A stretch of 64,000 nt of DNA from Winogradskyella sp. PC-19 (lineage in GTDB: Bacteria > Bacteroidota > Bacteroidia > Flavobacteriales > Flavobacteriaceae). A program made the translations under genes and the position numbers. Below are positions 7,648 to 16,636 of this stretch, piece after piece. The stretch lies in NCBI RefSeq assembly GCF_002163855.1, contig NZ_CP019332.1:31387-95386 (forward strand). The letters are read 5' to 3'. The stretch's first letter is position 1; each line of letters opens with the position of its first letter. The notes under the pieces were generated by a model. That model had not been told where the DNA came from. It made no database searches and worked only from the letters and a program-made list of their open reading frames with translations.

Positions 7648-10476
7648 ATGAAAAAAATTACTTTATTGTTAATGCTATTAACGATTTCTTTAACAGCATT
7701 TGCTCAGACTACGGTAACCTGTGGGTCTACTACTAATCAATCTGGAGATTGCTATACGTCTAGCGTTAACCTAGATTATTCATATATGTCTTCTGACTCA
7801 GCTCAGGTACTAACCATTACGGTAAATGCTGGTGAAGTTGAATCTGGATGGGATGAATTTATAGTTTATGATGGTGAAGATGCTACAGCTACAGAATTAT
7901 ATAATGGCTATGGAACTAGCGGTGACCTAACTGGTCTTACATTTACCACTTCTGGTCCAAATTTATTTGTAAGAATTCAACCAGATGGTAGTGCTGATTG
8001 TGGTACAGAAGGTTATGCAACTTTAGATTTTGATGTAGTTTGCGCTACTCCGCCATCAGCTCCTGATTGTGCAACAAACCCAACACCAGTAGATGGTGCA
8101 ACTAATCAACCCATTGGAACTACAACTTTGACATGGGATACGCCTTTGTCTGGACCATCACCTACAAGTTATGACTTATTTTCTGGACAAATGTCAGATG
8201 GGTCTGATTTTGGGTTAGTTGGGAATTATGTAACTAATACAGCAAATGTGACTGTTAGTGGATTCGAAGCAACTATTTATTATCAAGTTGTTCCTAAAAA
8301 TGGTAATGTTAGTGCAATGGGTTGCCCTATATGGAGTTTGACTACTATTCCAGCTCCAACGGGAGCGTTATGTTCCGATCCAATAGTTGTTAGTAGCTTA
8401 CCATATAATCAAACAGGAGCAACAACTGAAGGTTTCGGTGACGATTACACTTCAACAAATGTATCATGTAGTACATCATCTTACTTAAATGGTGATGATA
8501 TTGTTTATGCTTACACACCAGTAGCTGATATTAATGTTGACGTTACACTTGAGAATACTGGTACTTGGGCTGGTTTATTTATATTCTCTGGATGTGAAAA
8601 TGCTAATGAAGTATTTACAGAATGTTTCGGTAATAGTACTAGTTCTGCAGCTGGTAGCCGAGCAATAGAAGCTGTTGATTTAACTGGTGGTACTACATAT
8701 TATATTGTGATTTCTACTTTTGCGTCTCCTCAATCAACACCTTTTGATTTATCTATTACTGAAAATACTTGTTCAGATGCTACAGCCACTTTTACTGCTG
8801 TAGAAGATTGTGCTAATACTCAATTTACAGTAGATGTTGATATTACTGATTTAGGTTCTGCAACTTCAGTTACTATATCAGATGATCAAGGTAGTTCGAC
8901 ACAGCAAGTTTCTAATACTGGTATTGTAAGTTTTGGACCTTATGCATCTGCTACAAATGTAAATTTTACTGTTATTAATGATCAAGATGCGACTTGTGAA
9001 ATTTCTGGAAGTGTAGTATTTGGATGTCCACCACCAAATGATGCATGCGTTGACGCTGAAATCTTAACTCTATCTGATACGACGTCTTGCAATAATTTGT
9101 TATCAGGTACAACACAAGGTGCATCAACTGATGCTGCTAACGGTTGCTCAACTAGTGGAAGAGATGTATGGTACAGATTTACCTCTGCAGATGCAGGTGA
9201 TTATTTTGCTTCAGTTACGGAAACTTTTGAATCATTGAGTTCTACGAGTACATATATAACTGCATATTCTGGTTCGTGTGGTGCTTTAACTCAAATCGGT
9301 AGTAGTACATCTTGTTTTAATACCGGTACTCTTATAATTGATGCAGCTGCAAACACTACTTATTATTTAAATATTAGAAGTAGTTCTTCTTCAGGTTATA
9401 CTGAATTTGATATCTGTGTATTTGGAGAACAACCTCCACCACCAAATGATGCATGTGCAGCAGCTATTAATATTGACAATGGAGATGTTTTAAATGGTAA
9501 CAGTACATTTGCTACCAATGTAGAGGATTTGACACCTTGTAGTGGAGGAGATATAGGTTCTTCATGCGCTTCTGGAGTTAATGACGGAACTATAGATTTT
9601 GGTGCAGGGTTGTGGTATTTATATAATTCTTCTGGTAATGAATCAATTACAATACAAGTTGGTGGTTTCGATACTGAAGTACAAGTTTTTGAAGGTACTT
9701 GCGGTGCTTTAACATGTGTTGCAGGTGATGATGATAGTGGAACAGGAGGTAATAATTCTCAAGTGTGTTTTGATGCTTTAGTAGCTGCTGACTATTATAT
9801 ATATGTAGACGGTCATAATACAAACACTGGAGCATTTACAATAAGTCTTAATACTGATTCTCCTTTACCACCTGCTAATGATGATTGTGATGATGCAGAG
9901 AATATACCAGATACAAGTGTTACTGTTAATGGTACTAATGCAGGGGCAACTGATTCTGCACCAGGAGATGCATGTGTTACAGGTAATGATGTTTGGTACT
10001 CATTTACTACTGATGCAAATGGTGGAGATATTACAGTAACTATAGATTCTGGTTTTGAGTATGCTATTTATACAGATTGTGCTGGAACTTTAGCAGATGC
10101 TTGTAATACAGGTTTAACTGGTGCTCCTGCTGATACAACTTATTATTTAAGAATTGGTGATGATGGTTCTCCATCAACGAGAGCTGAAGGTACATTTAGT
10201 TTCTCTTTAGCAGGTTCTGCGTTATCAACTAGCGATTTTGATACTGAAACAGGATTTACTTACTATCCAAACCCAGTAAAAAACACATTGACACTAAATG
10301 CTCAGCAAAATATTGATACTGTAACTATGTACAATATGCTAGGTCAAGAGGTATTAAGATTATCTCCAAACAGTGTAAATGTAACTGTAAACATGGCTAA
10401 CTTAAGTACTGGTGCATATTTTGCAAAAGTATCTATCTTAGGAAACACGCAAACAGTACGTATAATTAAGCAATAA
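7648..10476 (+). CDS. Secreted multidomain protein with T9SS type A sorting domain
   Basis: A 942-residue protein exported by Sec (signal peptide MKKITLLLMLLTISLTAFAQ) and then by the type IX system. Residues about 21-133 resemble a CUB-like cysteine-containing beta domain (CGSTTNQSGDC; LFVRIQPDG). A fibronectin-like segment with NPTPVDGATNQP follows to about 238. At least three PPC-like repeats start near residues 461, 596 and 740, each with NDxCxxA and a later VWYxFT or LWYLY motif. The last ~75 residues (TYYPNP, MYNMLGQEVL, ending RIIKQ) are a type A sorting domain. Substrate and role are unknown; surface adhesion is one possibility. It is monocistronic, with terminators on both sides. Confidence 0.85.
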   Translation: MKKITLLLMLLTISLTAFAQTTVTCGSTTNQSGDCYTSSVNLDYSYMSSDSAQVLTITVNAGEVESGWDEFIVYDGEDATATELYNGYGTSGDLTGLTFTTSGPNLFVRIQPDGSADCGTEGYATLDFDVVCATPPSAPDCATNPTPVDGATNQPIGTTTLTWDTPLSGPSPTSYDLFSGQMSDGSDFGLVGNYVTNTANVTVSGFEATIYYQVVPKNGNVSAMGCPIWSLTTIPAPTGALCSDPIVVSSLPYNQTGATTEGFGDDYTSTNVSCSTSSYLNGDDIVYAYTPVADINVDVTLENTGTWAGLFIFSGCENANEVFTECFGNSTSSAAGSRAIEAVDLTGGTTYYIVISTFASPQSTPFDLSITENTCSDATATFTAVEDCANTQFTVDVDITDLGSATSVTISDDQGSSTQQVSNTGIVSFGPYASATNVNFTVINDQDATCEISGSVVFGCPPPNDACVDAEILTLSDTTSCNNLLSGTTQGASTDAANGCSTSGRDVWYRFTSADAGDYFASVTETFESLSSTSTYITAYSGSCGALTQIGSSTSCFNTGTLIIDAAANTTYYLNIRSSSSSGYTEFDICVFGEQPPPPNDACAAAINIDNGDVLNGNSTFATNVEDLTPCSGGDIGSSCASGVNDGTIDFGAGLWYLYNSSGNESITIQVGGFDTEVQVFEGTCGALTCVAGDDDSGTGGNNSQVCFDALVAADYYIYVDGHNTNTGAFTISLNTDSPLPPANDDCDDAENIPDTSVTVNGTNAGATDSAPGDACVTGNDVWYSFTTDANGGDITVTIDSGFEYAIYTDCAGTLADACNTGLTGAPADTTYYLRIGDDGSPSTRAEGTFSFSLAGSALSTSDFDTETGFTYYPNPVKNTLTLNAQQNIDTVTMYNMLGQEVLRLSPNSVNVTVNMANLSTGAYFAKVSILGNTQTVRIIKQ
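9028..9047 (+). repeat. 20-base repeat unit, copy 1, in the T9SS protein gene
   Basis: ccaccaccaaatgatgcatg starts one PPC-like repeat and recurs identically at 9436-9455. It encodes the PPNDAC motif in both places. Confidence 0.85.
9436..9455 (+). repeat. 20-base repeat unit, copy 2, in the T9SS protein gene
   Basis: Identical to 9028-9047, about 408 bases away. This marks one repeat-domain length. Confidence 0.85.
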
Positions 10477-10496
10477 TGTATTAGTTTATTATATTT

Positions 10497-10526
10497 AAAA
10501 GCCACCAATTTTGGTGGCTTTTTATT
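10497..10526. terminator. Intrinsic terminator after the 942-residue T9SS protein gene
   Basis: gccaccaa (10501-10508) pairs with ttggtggc (10511-10518), preceded by A and followed by a T-rich run. Confidence 0.88.
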
Positions 10527-10599
10527 TTGATTAATTGGTGAAAAATAATTTTGTTTTTTTGTATATTTCCAAATTACCTTTAATAACAATCTTCACGAT

Positions 10600-12336
10600 A
10601 TGAGATTATATTTATCAATAATCTTTTTCTTAACTTGCTCATCAATTAGTTTTTCTCAATTACTTTTTGATGACGAAGCTGTAATAAGAGGATTAACAGG
10701 GATTACAAGCTATGATGGCAATGGAAATGGCCTAAGCTTTGCAGATTATAACAATGATGGATTAGATGATGTTACTCTACCCACAGGAAATGATGAAACT
10801 TTAAAATTTTATAAAAACGTCAATGGTGTGTTTGTTGAAGACAGAGTACTTACACCAGCTATAGATTACAAAACACGATCAGTATCATGGGTAGATTATG
10901 ATAATGATGGAGACAGAGATTTGTTTGTTGTTAGTGACATAGAAGGTAGTAGGCTCTTTAGACAAGATCCTGAATTATTGTTTGTAGATGTTACAGTAAG
11001 TTCAGGTCTTTTTACTGATGCGATTGATACTTATAGTGTTTCTTGGGGAGACATTAATAACGATGGTTGTTTAGATTTATTTTATTCAAACCGAACGTTA
11101 AACTCGCTGATTACGAATTACTTATTTCAGAGTAATTGTGACGGTACTTTTACTAATATTACATCTACGGCAGGATTATCTCAAGACCCTAGACTTACTT
11201 TTGGAGCAAGTTTTTTTGATTATAATAATGATGGATTTCAAGATATCTATGTTATAAATGATAAAAATGGTTCTAATTTTTTATATGAGAACGATGGAGA
11301 CTCCACTTTTACTGATGTAAGTTCTCAAACATCTACTGGTATAGTTGTCGATGCTATGTCTGTTACCATTGATGATTATAATTCTGATGGTTTTTTTGAT
11401 ATATATATTACCAATACACCAAGTGATGTTGCGACACCAACTTTAGGTAGTGTATTATTAAAAAATGTAAATGGACAATATTTTGAAGACGTATCATCAT
11501 CATCAGGAACACTATTAGATGGTTGGTGTTGGGGTTCTAACTTTTTTGATGCAGATAACGATATGGATTTAGACTTATATGTGAGTTGTATTTATACGCT
11601 TCCTGGCGAAAGGCAATCCTATGGATTTTATCAAAATGACACGTTAGAGGTTTTTTCTGAACCGACAAATATTGGTTTTGCTAATAATGACATTGACAGT
11701 CATGGATCAGTTATTGGAGATGCAGATAACGATGGTAAGGTTGATATTGCAGTTGTTAATAATGGTGGACTAGTACCAAATCTTTGGATGAATAAAACGG
11801 TAACCACTAATAATTATCTTACTATAAGTTTAGAAGGAACAACAAGCAACAAAGATGGAATAGGCTCCAAAATTGAAATATCTATTAATGGAGTAAAGCA
11901 ATATCGCTATGTTATTAATGGAGAAGGTTATCTATCTCAAAACTCTTTTAAAGAATTTTTTGGCTTGGGTGAAAATACAGTAGTAGACTATGTCAAAGTA
12001 TATTGGTTAAGTGGTACTATAGATACGATACTTAATGTAACTGCAAATCAAATTCTTAATATTGTAGAAGGTAGTAACGTTTTGTCAAATCCAAATCTCG
12101 AAATTTCAGAAGACTTTTTAATACATCCAAACCCGACTAGTGATAGATTAAGTTTTAAGTCAAGAAATATTATTGAAACCATTACGATGTATAATGTACT
12201 AGGTCAAGAGGTTTTTAAATCATATTACGATTCTTTAGAAGTAGATATAGATATATCTAATTTATCTTCTGGGGCGTATTTTGTAAAAACATCATTATCA
12301 GGAGTGATTAAAACTTCTCGAATCATAAAGCAATAA
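10600..12336 (+). CDS. FG-GAP/VCBS repeat protein with ASPIC/UnbV-like and T9SS sorting domains
   Basis: A 578-residue secreted protein. The signal peptide is MRLYLSIIFFLTCSSISFSQ. Six or more FG-GAP/VCBS-type blades carry calcium-binding loops such as DYNNDGLDD, DYDNDGDRD, DINNDGCLD, DYNNDGFQD and DADNDMDLD, suggesting a beta-propeller. An ASPIC/UnbV-like domain follows at about residues 405-490 (NGVKQYRYVINGEGYLSQ; VYWLSGTID), then a type A sorting domain ending RIIKQ. The sorting domain closely resembles that of the upstream T9SS protein (MYNVLGQEV). It is flanked by terminators and so is a separate unit. Its ligand is unknown. Confidence 0.88.
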   Translation: MRLYLSIIFFLTCSSISFSQLLFDDEAVIRGLTGITSYDGNGNGLSFADYNNDGLDDVTLPTGNDETLKFYKNVNGVFVEDRVLTPAIDYKTRSVSWVDYDNDGDRDLFVVSDIEGSRLFRQDPELLFVDVTVSSGLFTDAIDTYSVSWGDINNDGCLDLFYSNRTLNSLITNYLFQSNCDGTFTNITSTAGLSQDPRLTFGASFFDYNNDGFQDIYVINDKNGSNFLYENDGDSTFTDVSSQTSTGIVVDAMSVTIDDYNSDGFFDIYITNTPSDVATPTLGSVLLKNVNGQYFEDVSSSSGTLLDGWCWGSNFFDADNDMDLDLYVSCIYTLPGERQSYGFYQNDTLEVFSEPTNIGFANNDIDSHGSVIGDADNDGKVDIAVVNNGGLVPNLWMNKTVTTNNYLTISLEGTTSNKDGIGSKIEISINGVKQYRYVINGEGYLSQNSFKEFFGLGENTVVDYVKVYWLSGTIDTILNVTANQILNIVEGSNVLSNPNLEISEDFLIHPNPTSDRLSFKSRNIIETITMYNVLGQEVFKSYYDSLEVDIDISNLSSGAYFVKTSLSGVIKTSRIIKQ

Positions 12337-12366
12337 GTTAAAAACAAAATTTTTATATTTTTCAAG

Positions 12367-12388
12367 GCCGCTACTAAGCGGCTTTTTT
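12367..12388 (+). terminator. Intrinsic terminator after the FG-GAP protein gene
   Basis: gccgct (12367-12372) pairs with agcggc (12377-12382), followed by six T. Confidence 0.88.
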
Positions 12389-12400
12389 ATTTACAATACT

Positions 12401-12408
12401 TACATTTG
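12401..12408 (+). promoter_or_regulatory. -7 promoter element abutting the glycosyltransferase start
   Basis: TACATTTG is a full match to TAnnTTTG and ends only 4 bases before the ATG at 12413. A start site about 7 bases from the centre of the box would leave a leader of 0-2 bases. Confidence 0.6.
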
Positions 12409-12412
12409 TTTT

Positions 12413-13417
12413 ATGACACAGTTAAGCTATTCGTTTATAATACCTGTTTATAACCGACCAAAAGAGATTGAAGAACTCTTAGAAAGTTTTTTAAATCTCG
12501 AAGGCAATTTCGATTATGAAATTGTTATAGTCGAAGACGGTTCTACAGAAACTTCTGAAAATGTTATTTGTAGTTATATAGATAAGCTTAATATATCATA
12601 CTATTTCAAAAGTAATTCAGGGCCTGGAGATTCTCGAAATTATGGTATGCAACGTGCAAAAGGGAATTATTATATAATATTAGATTCTGATGTTATTTTA
12701 CCAGAACAGTATCTGCAAGAAGTAGATAATTTTTTAAAGCAAAAATTTTATCATTGTTTTGGTGGTCCAGATGGTGCACATGATTCATTTAGTGATTTAC
12801 AGAAAGCTATTAACTTTTCGATGACTTCATTTATGACAACAGGAGGCATAAGAGGTGGAAGCGAAGCTATTGAAAATTTTCAGCCTAGAAGTTTTAATTT
12901 AGGTCTTTCTCAAGAAGCATACAAAGCAACAAAAGGATTTGGAAAAATCCATCCTGGAGAGGATCCAGATTTGATATTACGTTTATGGGAAATGGGATAC
13001 AAAACTTCACTAATAAAAAATGCTTTTGTTTATCATAAAAGACGGATTTCGTGGAATAGGTTCTATAAACAAGTCAATAAATTTGGACAAGTAAGGCCAA
13101 TACTCAATAAGTGGCATCCTAGTTCTGCGAAGATAACGTATTGGTTCCCAACCTTATTTTTGTTTGTTTTTGTTATTTCGCTACTTTTATCATTTGTTGG
13201 CTTATATCATTTACTGTTACTATACGGGATTTATTTTTTAATTCTTTTTGCAAGTTCATTTTTAGTGACAAAAAATATAAAAGTTGCAATTATGTCTATT
13301 GGAGCAACTTGTATTCAATTTTATGGCTATGGAATAGGTTTTTTTAAATCGACCATAAAATTATTGACCACAAAAAAATCAGCTGAGACAATTTTTCCTA
13401 ACTTGTTTTTTAAATGA
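12413..13417 (+). CDS. Glycosyltransferase family 2
   Basis: A 334-residue GT-A fold glycosyltransferase that should transfer a sugar from a nucleotide-sugar donor. The catalytic domain starts at once (SFIIPVYNRP, residues 6-15), with EDGST, the donor/metal DxD in ILDSDVILP and the acceptor-side segment HPGEDPDLILRLWEMG around residues 180-195. Two hydrophobic segments near residues 243-284 anchor it to the cytoplasmic membrane. The first gene of an operon, it overlaps the YbbR-like gene by 4 bases. No other Met lies near the start. A polysaccharide or glycolipid product is likely but the substrate cannot be told. Confidence 0.88.
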   Translation: MTQLSYSFIIPVYNRPKEIEELLESFLNLEGNFDYEIVIVEDGSTETSENVICSYIDKLNISYYFKSNSGPGDSRNYGMQRAKGNYYIILDSDVILPEQYLQEVDNFLKQKFYHCFGGPDGAHDSFSDLQKAINFSMTSFMTTGGIRGGSEAIENFQPRSFNLGLSQEAYKATKGFGKIHPGEDPDLILRLWEMGYKTSLIKNAFVYHKRRISWNRFYKQVNKFGQVRPILNKWHPSSAKITYWFPTLFLFVFVISLLLSFVGLYHLLLLYGIYFLILFASSFLVTKNIKVAIMSIGATCIQFYGYGIGFFKSTIKLLTTKKSAETIFPNLFFK

Positions 13418-14379
13418 AAAAAGCAGTTTCAAAATATTTTTTTAAAATCTTTAAAAAGCGAAATGTAAAGCGCTTCAGTTTTTTTTTAGGAGCTGCATTT
13501 TTCTTCTTAATGCTTACCAAATTATCTCAAACATATACCCATACTATAGATTTAGAGATAAATCTCTATAATTTAGAGGACGAAGTTATTGTTTTAGAGG
13601 ATTCATTATCATTCTCAAAAGTTACAATGAAAGCAAAAGGATTTAGTCTTTTGAAATACATGTTTAACAATCCTAAGGAGATTAATATAGATGCTCGAAG
13701 TGAAACTGTTAAAAGGGGTAAACAAATATTATGGGATATTAGTAATAATAAATACCAACTTAACGAAGCATTTGGCAACTCTGTTGAGATTTTAGACATA
13801 AAGCCTGATACTATCTATTTCACTATTGATGTATTAGCATCTAAAAAAGTACCAGTAAAACTGATGAAAGATATTACTTATGCCACAGGTTTTGATGTTA
13901 TTAATGAGCTAAGACTTTCTCAGGATTCTGTGAAAATAATTGGATCAAAAAGATATATAGATACTATAAGTGTTATCAATACAGAACCGCTTGATTTGAA
14001 AAATATAAATTCTGATATATCAGAAGAAATAGCTTTTATGAATACTGGTTCTGATATTGAAATTTTACCAAAAACACTTAGCGTAAAAGGTACTGTAAAA
14101 CGTTTCACTGAAGGTAAATTCTCTATTCCAATTGATTTAATTAACACGCCAATAGGTAAGAGTGTGAATTTTTTTCCAAAAAATATTGACCTTATCTATT
14201 ATGTAGATGTTGAAAATTTTAAAAATGTAAAGCAAGAAGACTTTAAGGTAGTGTGTGATTTTTCTAAATTAAACAATCAATATCAAAATAACCTGGAACT
14301 CCAAGTCCTAGAGTCTTCAAGTTTGGTTAAAAGTGTGCGTTTAGTTCAAAATAGAGTAGAATTTATAATATCCGATTAG
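13414..14379 (+). CDS. YbbR-like domain protein
   Basis: A 321-residue protein with a basic N-terminus, one membrane segment at about residues 22-36 (FFLGAAFFFLMLTKL) and a large extracytoplasmic beta-rich part. The repeats resemble YbbR domains, the type found in CdaR regulators of diadenylate cyclase in Firmicutes. In flavobacteria this protein lies next to coaE, as here: its stop overlaps the coaE GTG by one base. No cyclase gene is adjacent, so a role in c-di-AMP control is only an analogy. Confidence 0.75.
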   Translation: MKKAVSKYFFKIFKKRNVKRFSFFLGAAFFFLMLTKLSQTYTHTIDLEINLYNLEDEVIVLEDSLSFSKVTMKAKGFSLLKYMFNNPKEINIDARSETVKRGKQILWDISNNKYQLNEAFGNSVEILDIKPDTIYFTIDVLASKKVPVKLMKDITYATGFDVINELRLSQDSVKIIGSKRYIDTISVINTEPLDLKNINSDISEEIAFMNTGSDIEILPKTLSVKGTVKRFTEGKFSIPIDLINTPIGKSVNFFPKNIDLIYYVDVENFKNVKQEDFKVVCDFSKLNNQYQNNLELQVLESSSLVKSVRLVQNRVEFIISD

Positions 14380-14981
14380 TGCAAGACATCAAAAAACAAA
14401 TAATTGTTGGTATTACTGGCGGAATAGGAAGCGGTAAAACAACCATTTCAAAATACTTTGAAGCCTTAGGTATACCAGTATATCATGCAGATTTTGAGGC
14501 AAAAGCACTAATGAATCGCTCAAAAGTTATAAGAAGAAAACTTATAGCTCTGTTTGGTGATAATACATATAAAAATGGAGCTTTGAATAGAGATTATCTT
14601 CGGAGCAAAATATTTAATAATAAAGATTTACTGACACAAATGAATGCAATTGTGCATCCAAAAGTTGGAGCTCATTTTAAACGCTGGATAAAAAAGCAAG
14701 ATGCACCTTATGTACTTAAAGAAGTGGCTATAATTTTTGAGAATAATCTACAAAGTCAATATGATTATATAATTACTGTAGTTGCAGATAAAGAAGAGCG
14801 TATAAAACGCGTTATACAAAGAGATAATACGTCTCGAGATTCTGTAGAATCTATAATATTGAATCAACTTCCTGATGAAGAAAAGATAAATAAATCTGAT
14901 TTTATTATAGAAAATGATGATTTAGAGATTGCTAAAAGTCAAGTTCAAAAAACACATAAAGCGTTGATTAATAATATTTAA
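14379..14981 (+). CDS. coaE: Dephospho-CoA kinase CoaE
   Basis: CoaE phosphorylates dephospho-CoA at the 3'-hydroxyl, the last step of coenzyme A synthesis. The 200-residue length fits. The P-loop GGIGSGKT is at residues 14-21 and the substrate motif HADFEAKALM follows. The start is GTG at 14379, overlapping the stop of the YbbR-like gene; this places the P-loop at the usual distance from the N-terminus. Confidence 0.94.
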   Translation: MQDIKKQIIVGITGGIGSGKTTISKYFEALGIPVYHADFEAKALMNRSKVIRRKLIALFGDNTYKNGALNRDYLRSKIFNNKDLLTQMNAIVHPKVGAHFKRWIKKQDAPYVLKEVAIIFENNLQSQYDYIITVVADKEERIKRVIQRDNTSRDSVESIILNQLPDEEKINKSDFIIENDDLEIAKSQVQKTHKALINNI

Positions 14982-15047
14982 TGCTCTAAATTTTAACATT
15001 TGTGTTAATGTAAGGTTAAACACAATTTATGCTAAATGCTAAAATGT

Positions 15048-15055
15048 TAAATTTG
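15048..15055 (+). promoter_or_regulatory. -7 promoter element abutting the sensor kinase start
   Basis: TAAATTTG matches TAnnTTTG and ends 5 bases before the ATG at 15061. Upstream, TTGTGTTAA (15000-15008) and an imperfect inverse TTAAACACAA (15016-15025) lie in the promoter region and could be a regulator site. Confidence 0.5.
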
Positions 15056-15060
15056 ATGCG

Positions 15061-16632
15061 ATGAACAAAAAGCTTTTCGTGTTATTGGTAGTATTAATGA
15101 GTCTATCGCTTATTGGTATAATTTTCGTTCAATCATTTTTTATTAATAGAAGTTTAGAAAACGAGCGGCAGCAGTTTACTTTGAATGTAAAGACAGCTTT
15201 AAGCTATGTTTCTAAACAGATTGATGATTATGAATTTAGAAATTACTACGATAACATTCAGCCTATTTTAAGGGATAAAGCAAGAGCGGATTCAACTTCT
15301 GTTCAGCGTTTATTTTTTGAATTTGAAGACAAGGAAAGTGATCAAACAATAGTTCATCAAAATATAATTTTAGAAGAGCGCTTTAAAGTGCCCTCTTTGT
15401 TCTTTGAAATAGATGCAGATAGTACCGACTTCAGTAATTTTACTAATGAGAAGACAACTGAGGTTTTCAAAAATTCTACTATCGATGGGTCAATGGAAAG
15501 TGTGTCAAGGGTTAGAGAGTTTGATGATATGTCTGACGACACCAAGAATTTTCTACAAAGAGATGCTTTTAAATCCTTAATTAGTGCCTATAATTACCCG
15601 ATCTACAAAAGGGTTAGTCCGGAATTGATAGATTCTTTTATTAGTAAGAATCTTGATGAACAAGGTATCGAAATCAAATACGAATATGCCATTTTTGATA
15701 ACGATTTATCAACTAAAATTAGAACAGATAATTTTGAGAAAACAGATAATTCTTATGGGGTTCCTATCTTTTTAGATAATAATGATGAAAGTACTTTTAA
15801 TCTTTGGGTAGATTTTCCCGAACGTAATAGCTTTTTAATATCGACGATACTTTGGATGATAGTTTTGTCAATAATTTTTACCTCAGTAATTATAGTAGCA
15901 TATACAAGTGCGATATATCAATTAATTAAGCAACGCCAAATATCACAGATTAAAACAGATTTTATCAATAATATGACGCATGAATTTAAGACGCCAATAG
16001 CAACAATTAATTTGGCTTTAGATTCTATAAGAAACCCTAAAATCATTGACGATAAGGAAAAAGTGTTGCGTTATTTGGGCATGATAAAAGAAGAGAATAA
16101 ACGTATGCATGCTCAAGTAGAAAATGTACTAAGAATTTCTAAGCTCGAAAAAAATGAGCTTAATATAAGTAAGGAACGCCTTAAGTTTCACGACATAGTA
16201 GAAGATGCTGTAACGCATGTTCAGCTTATTGTCGAGGACAGAAAAGGTTATATAAAATTGCATCTAAATGCTGCCAAGTCATCAATACTGGCAAACGAAA
16301 CACATTTTACAAATGTGATTGTAAATATATTTGATAATGCAATTAAGTATTCTGATGACGCTCCAAAGATTGATGTTTATTCAGAGAATATAGGAAACAG
16401 TGTTCTTGTAAAAATATCTGATCAAGGAAATGGTATGTCAAAACAAGTTCAGAAAAAGGTGTTCGAAAAGTTTTACAGAGAACACACAGGAAATGTACAT
16501 AATGTAAAAGGTCACGGTTTAGGGTTGGCTTACGTTAAAAGAATAATAGATGACCATCAAGGTCACATATCAGTAGAAAGTGAAAAAGGAAAAGGTAGCA
16601 CCTTTACAATAAGGCTACCATTAATATCATAA
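15061..16632 (+). CDS. rprX: Membrane sensor histidine kinase, RprX-like
   Basis: A 523-residue sensor kinase. The first membrane segment is at about residues 5-27, a periplasmic sensor region of about 225 residues follows, and the second membrane segment is near 255-285 (FLISTILWMIVLSIIF). The phosphoacceptor histidine is H307 in NNMTHEFKTPIATI. The ATPase domain shows FDNAIKYS (N box), SDQGNGM (G1) and GHGLGLAYVK (G2). It lies 4 bases before its response regulator. Length and domain order match Bacteroides RprX; the symbol is given by this similarity. The signal sensed is unknown. Confidence 0.88.
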   Translation: MNKKLFVLLVVLMSLSLIGIIFVQSFFINRSLENERQQFTLNVKTALSYVSKQIDDYEFRNYYDNIQPILRDKARADSTSVQRLFFEFEDKESDQTIVHQNIILEERFKVPSLFFEIDADSTDFSNFTNEKTTEVFKNSTIDGSMESVSRVREFDDMSDDTKNFLQRDAFKSLISAYNYPIYKRVSPELIDSFISKNLDEQGIEIKYEYAIFDNDLSTKIRTDNFEKTDNSYGVPIFLDNNDESTFNLWVDFPERNSFLISTILWMIVLSIIFTSVIIVAYTSAIYQLIKQRQISQIKTDFINNMTHEFKTPIATINLALDSIRNPKIIDDKEKVLRYLGMIKEENKRMHAQVENVLRISKLEKNELNISKERLKFHDIVEDAVTHVQLIVEDRKGYIKLHLNAAKSSILANETHFTNVIVNIFDNAIKYSDDAPKIDVYSENIGNSVLVKISDQGNGMSKQVQKKVFEKFYREHTGNVHNVKGHGLGLAYVKRIIDDHQGHISVESEKGKGSTFTIRLPLIS

Positions 16633-16636
16633 TATT

